From Emiliania huxleyi CCMP1516 (lineage: Eukaryota; Haptophyta; Isochrysidales; Noelaerhabdaceae): a stretch of DNA of 64,000 nucleotides. The notes below the pieces were generated by a model. It did no database searches. It was not told the origin of the DNA and saw only the letters and a list, made by a program, of their open reading frames with translations. Below, one piece after another: positions 59,840 to 64,000 of the stretch. The stretch's first letter is position 1. Each line of letters starts with the position of its first letter. Location: positions 92,638 through 156,637 of the forward strand of contig NW_005201113.1 in NCBI RefSeq assembly GCF_000372725.1, given 5' to 3'. Position numbers and translations under genes: made by a program.

Positions 59840-62528
59840 CTACTCAAAGTGGGCCGGCCGCGGAATGTCGAGCACGAGCACCACGCGGTGCACCTGATCA
59901 CAGCACCCGTGAATGAAGCGACTGCTCACCTGGCGGAGGACGAGCACCGCGCAAGTGCACACGCCCCGCTCCCCGCGATGTGGGGCGATCGGTGCACGAT
60001 GCCGGGGTGGTCGAGGAGCTTGCCGCCTAAGCGCAAGAGAGGGGCCAGGGAGGCTCGACAAGTCGCGAGAGAAGGGAACGAAGAGGTGAGGAGAAAGCAA
60101 TCACCCAGGGTGGTCTCGCCACGCCCCTTGAAGAGAGCGACGTCGTGGTGGCAGAGGGACTGCGCCTGCGCCGAGTCTGCGCGCCGGCGGCGCAGCGTCG
60201 CCTCGGAGAGGTCCGGGTGCACCTGTTCAGAGCTCCAGGTTGTGAGACAGCTGTCCACAGCAGCACCCGTCTTGGAGGGCAACAGTCCGAGCGCACCCAC
60301 TCCGTGCAAGGGCCGCGGTAGGTTGTCAGAAGACGGTACGAGACGGAGTCCTGGTGCCAGAACTCGCACCCGTTGTCGTCGAGGCGCTCGAGCTTGACAA
60401 AGACGTCCTGCGACTGCGTGAGCTGAGCAAAGGTGCGCACAAGCGTGCCGACGTCTCGCGCGAGCTCCTCCACCTCTCCAGGGAGGAGGGTGAGCTTCCT
60501 CTGCGCGCGCAGCTCTGCCCGCACCGCGTCGGCCGCGCCGCTCGCCGCCACGACCCCCTCGAAGCGCGGCAAGCCCGAGGGAGCGATGGTCGGGTCCGAG
60601 AGCGTCGAGACGAACTTCGGGACGGACCTGCGCCGCCACACGGCCAGCTGTACCGCCTCGTCCTTGATTCGGGCGAGGCCGGCGGCGCTGCCGACGACGA
60701 CGATCTTGTCCGTCGGCGCTGCGGAGGGCGGCGCCGCGGTCACCGCGAGAAGCTTCGGGTCCACGGCCGGCGCAACGTCGTCGTCCGCCGACTGGTCGTC
60801 CTCCGCCGACTGGTCATCCTCCGCCGACTGGTCGTCGTCCGAAGTCGAGTCGTCCCGCTGCTTGCGCTGCGCCGCTGAGGAAGGGGAGACCTTGTCCTCC
60901 CACTCCTGCCACGCCTCCGCCCCCAGCTCAAACTCCGCCCTCGTCACGAGCGCGCGGCGCAGCTCCGCGAGCACGGCCTCCTCGTCTGCGTCCATCCCAA
61001 CCATCCCGAGCTCAATCCTCCGGTCGCCGTGCTCGGCGGCGCTTGCCCAGGCTGGCACGGCAGCGGGCCACTGGTCCACGGGCAGCGTCGCGTGCAACCA
61101 CGGCTCGCCCGGTGACAGGTCCAGCGCATTCCCCACCTGGCTCCACGAGATTGCATCCTCGGGATGCGTCGCCACCCAGATGATGCCGCACGAGCGGACC
61201 ACGCCGTCGAGCCGGCCGCGCTTGAGCAGCTTGTGGAGTCGGCCGGGGTGGAAAGGCCGCCTCGCGAAAAAGGTGAAGCGGCTCATCGCCGGTGGCACCC
61301 ACTCCTCGCTGCCCTCCTCCTCGCTGCCCCCCTCTCCGCCCTCGCTGCCTGTGCTGTCGCCATCCTCCTCGCTGCCCTCCTCTCGCTCCTCCTCCTCGCT
61401 CTCGCCCTCGCTGCCGTCCTCCTCCTCCTCCTCCTCCTCCTCCTCCTCCTCCTCCTCGCCTCCACCCTCCGCGCCCTCCCCCTCCTCCCCCGCCACCCCG
61501 CGAGCCGCGACCAGTGCCGCCCAGCACCCGCCCCGCTCCGCCGGCGCCCGGCCCTCTGATGCCGATGTTGCGAGGCGCTCCACCAGACCCCCGCCTATTG
61601 TCATGCCATGACCTTGGTATTGTTGGGCGGCGAACGGGTCCCACGCCTCCGCCGCCCTCGCCATGGCCCTCGCCACGACCGCTGTGCCGCACGACGGCGG
61701 CCGACGGGTTGAGCGCGCGCAGCATCGCCTCGAGCATCTCGAGCTCGTCCGCGTCTGCAGCCTCCGCGTGGCTCAGCGCAATCACGTCTGAGAGGGGAGC
61801 GAGCCCACGGACCCGCGTCAGCCGTTGTGCGCGGCGTGAGCGTGGGGAAGACGGGGAAGAAAGAGGCGTGTCTCTCCACGCGAGGAGTGGTGCCTCACCG
61901 GCGCTCTCCACGCACTCCGCCAGCACCTCGCAGCGCTTCTTGTCTCGAAGGTGCGCGCGGAGGTCCGTCTTTGCAGCCTGGTGGTGAATCCAAGAGGTGG
62001 TGCCGGACATCCGTCTCTGTGCAGGGGTGCACCGGAGGGGGAAGCTGGGCGGGCGAGATGGTGCTGCGCGTGAGTATGTGCGTGGTGTGCGGTGTGAGCG
62101 GTCGCCTCCCGAAGCCGCGGCGGCAATGCTTCCACGCTCTCCCACTCGTCGAGGAAGCTGCGCGTGTCGATCACACACAGCAGCTTGGGAGACGACGAGC
62201 CGGACGCCTCCACCGCCGCCGCCACCCGCGATGGCTGCGCGAAATCGTGCGCAACGATGACAATGCTCCCGTCAGGCAGATGCGGCACCTCCGCCGCGTA
62301 CTCGGCAACCTCGAAAGCGCCGCCAGCCTTCTTTGAAACGGCCCGCTTTGCCGCCAGATCGCCAACGAGCACGGACGCCGCCTTCAGCTCTTTGAGGAGG
62401 CTGCAGGCGACTGCCACCTTGCCGTCTGCGTAGAGGCCGCAGACCAGGCAGATCAGCGGTTCGCCGCGGCGCTGCTTGGAGGGCGCTCCAGCAGCCTCGA
62501 CAGCGCGTGAGGAGCGGCGCTTTGACAT
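59840..62528 (-). CDS. CobW/COG0523-like protein fused to a DUF1826 domain
   Basis: CobW-type proteins are GTPase metal chaperones. Exon 1 (from 62528) has PLICLVCGLYADGKVAVACS, a degenerate P-loop, and LLCVIDTRSFLDEWESV. The next exon (61900 to about 62010) reads TSWIHHQAAKTDLRAHLRDK; 61787 downward gives DVIALSHAEAADADELEMLE, where the normal NKxD is lost. The CobW C-terminal domain follows: RFTFFARRPFHPGRLHKLLK and GIIWVATHPEDAISWSQVGN. After an acidic spacer with DDQSAED repeats comes DUF1826: NGCEFWHQDSVSYRLLTTYR then GPCTEW, and HPGIVHRSPHI and VVLVLDIPRP. Introns 61788-61899, 60223-60296, 60027-60104 (GT) and 59894-59964 (GC) are in phase. The junctions near 62100 and near 61690 are unresolved; the latter is a frame change without an evident intron. 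The CobW-DUF1826 pairing is known in bacteria. Confidence 0.8.
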
Positions 62529-62710
62529 GCGACCAGGTGGTGGCAGGCGGCGGCGGCAGCTTTAGAGGCGTCCCCCGGGGTGTGGAGGGTGAAACCGGCG
62601 CGGCGGCAGGGAGGGCGGGGCAGCAGAGAGGGCGGGCTCAAAGGGTGCTCGCAACACGCTCCGCGTTTTCTCTTTTTCAGTTTTAAATTTCTCTTTTTCT
62701 CCAATCGACA

Positions 62711-62802
62711 GAGTTATGTGTACGCCAACTCAGGGTGTGTGGCAGCCACGCTGGCTGTGTGTCCTGTGAGCTTGTTTGTGTCTGTGTGTTGCTCGATTGC
62801 TC

Positions 62803-62852
<50 letters not shown>

Positions 62853-62935
62853 CATCATCCTCTCATCATCTGAGAGAGATTTTTAGCAATACCAAACGTT
62901 GTTCATCATCTGTCCCGCGTCCACCCATTTCGCCA
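62711..62935 (+). repeat. Partial, rearranged copy of dispersed repeat R1 with an internal (GT)n
   Basis: Starts GAGTTATGTGTACGCCAACT like the long copies, then a (GT)n expansion at 62808-62850, the GAGAGATTTTTAGCAATACC motif (62874), and resumes R1 with CATCATCTGTCCCGCGTCCA. Confidence 0.8.
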
Positions 62936-63429
62936 TTTGGGCTAGAGCAGGTTTTCCGGAAAACAAAAAGGAAAACAGAGGGTCCCCAGCACTTTGCGTT
63001 TCCGGAAATTTCCAGGGAAAACAGAGGGTGTTTGGTGCTCCATTCTGGAAACTCGCGAGTTTCCCTGAGTCTGAGAGCTGGTCTGGGGCAAAATCTGAGG
63101 CAAAATTGAGGAAATCGACAAAATACGCATTACTAGCTCCGAGTAGAGGGTGCGTTCTGCTGCTAGGGGAAACCCGGAGCGCGGTACTATCCCTCGGAGA
63201 CCCGTGTTATGGCCCTGCGAACGCGCACCCCCGGGGCTAGGGCTCTCTTGCCCGCAACCCGATCCCGATCATCCGGCCCGCTGGGTGCGCTCCTTAGCTC
63301 CCCGGCCCTGGATGTGAGGCTAATGACTGCACTCCAAGTGCTCCAAATACCCAGGCGGTCGCAGGGTAAGCGGGCGCGCTGAGGTTGCACGCCAAGCCAA
63401 GTTATATGCCAAGGGCGTGCGATCGAGAA
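62936..63429. other. No gene recognised
   Basis: AT-richer spacer containing a near-duplicate GGAAAACAGAGGGT (62970-63030). No protein features. Confidence 0.5.
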
Positions 63430-63898
63430 TCGGCTCACGCACCTCTGCTCGCGTACCCTCACCCATAGAATTGTCACCGCCAGTGAGTGCGAGATAGGGC
63501 TGGCCGCTGGCGGCTAGCCCCTGAGGAGAGTGACCAGAGACACCTCACATGACCCCACACACGGTCTAGTCCGGCCTCGCGGTCGGCGGAGATTGCTAGA
63601 GGACGAGCAAGCCTGCTCGAGCCTCGCACGTTGCTTCCTGTCGTCTGTTGTTTGTTGTGCCCTTGTTTGTTTCTCTTGGCACCTTGGAGTGCTGGGGGGG
63701 GCGACAGGAAGAATGTGGCCCTGAGTTATGTATACGCCAACTCAGGGTGTGTGGCAGCCAGCTGGCTGGGTGTCTTGTGAGCTTGTTTGTGTCTGTGTGT
63801 CGTTCGTGCGTGTCGTCATCATCTGTCTCGCGTCCACCCATACCGCGTTGGTGTCCAGTCCGAGCCTGGCTGTTCTTCACCTTTCTACCTACCTACCT
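63430..63898 (+). repeat. Dispersed repeat R1, second long copy
   Basis: Collinear with 41341-41812. It ends CTTTCTACCTACCTACCTAG, again an acceptor-like pyrimidine tract. Confidence 0.9.
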
Positions 63899-64000
63899 AG
63901 TTCCAGGTATACACGGGTTCTCCGCGCAAAATTCCCGGCATTTTGCCGATTTGGCCTAAAATTTGGCTGATTTTGGGCCCAAACCAGCCTCAGACTCGGC

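Overview
The window looks like nuclear DNA from a GC-rich unicellular alga with a complex (secondary) plastid. A haptophyte is my best guess; other complex-plastid algae are possible. The reasons: introns are dense and short; about 40 percent of the introns I could place use GC rather than GT donors; introns and intergenic DNA are full of mini- and microsatellites; the telomere-type repeat is TTAGGG; and a plastid-pathway enzyme (IspH) begins with a signal peptide followed by a transit-like stretch. Nothing bacterial is present. I placed intron borders by hand from reading frame and family conservation; those called resolved keep phase exactly.

Layout. 0-3 kb: the 3' part of a cytochrome P450, a 5' fragment of an MFS transporter, 11-bp satellites and an internal telomere block. 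3-12 kb: a Cys-rich secreted protein, a TauE/SafE-type transporter, weak hypothetical ORFs and a long C-rich stretch. 12.9-22.1 kb: a coiled-coil gene, a small membrane protein, plastid IspH, and a divergent LON-domain gene sharing its promoter region. 22.8-27 kb: small unknown genes, then a lower-GC island with unfamiliar ORFs and a fold-back element. 27-35 kb: a family of secreted genes with a PAN/apple-like domain and a proline-rich linker, two of them nearly identical in their N-terminal halves. 36-41 kb: GH27 alpha-galactosidase, a hypothetical gene, and a DHHC palmitoyltransferase interrupted by a stop. 42.9-45.9 kb: a large receptor-like gene (FG-GAP ectodomain, Cys-rich stalk, one membrane helix, HET/TIR-like cytoplasmic domain). 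46-50.5 kb: probable retroelement remains and an 840-bp-arm palindrome. 50.7-62.5 kb: DUF2237 protein, EGY-type M50 protease, RCC1 protein, a calcineurin-like 5'-nucleotidase with a C-terminal EF-hand, and a CobW-like/DUF1826 fusion. The right end is dispersed repeats.

The most striking signal cuts across genes. Most introns are flanked by direct duplications of exon sequence that straddle both splice sites, often with GC donors. One such intron (44346-44477) is a copy of a sequence that also lies outside any gene at 38045-38205, and a 51-bp intron-like cassette is repeated at 47913 and 48271. This points to active, duplication-linked intron gain (introner-like elements). A shared upstream module ending in AAATTCTTTTCGC precedes several unrelated genes and may be a core promoter or leader element.
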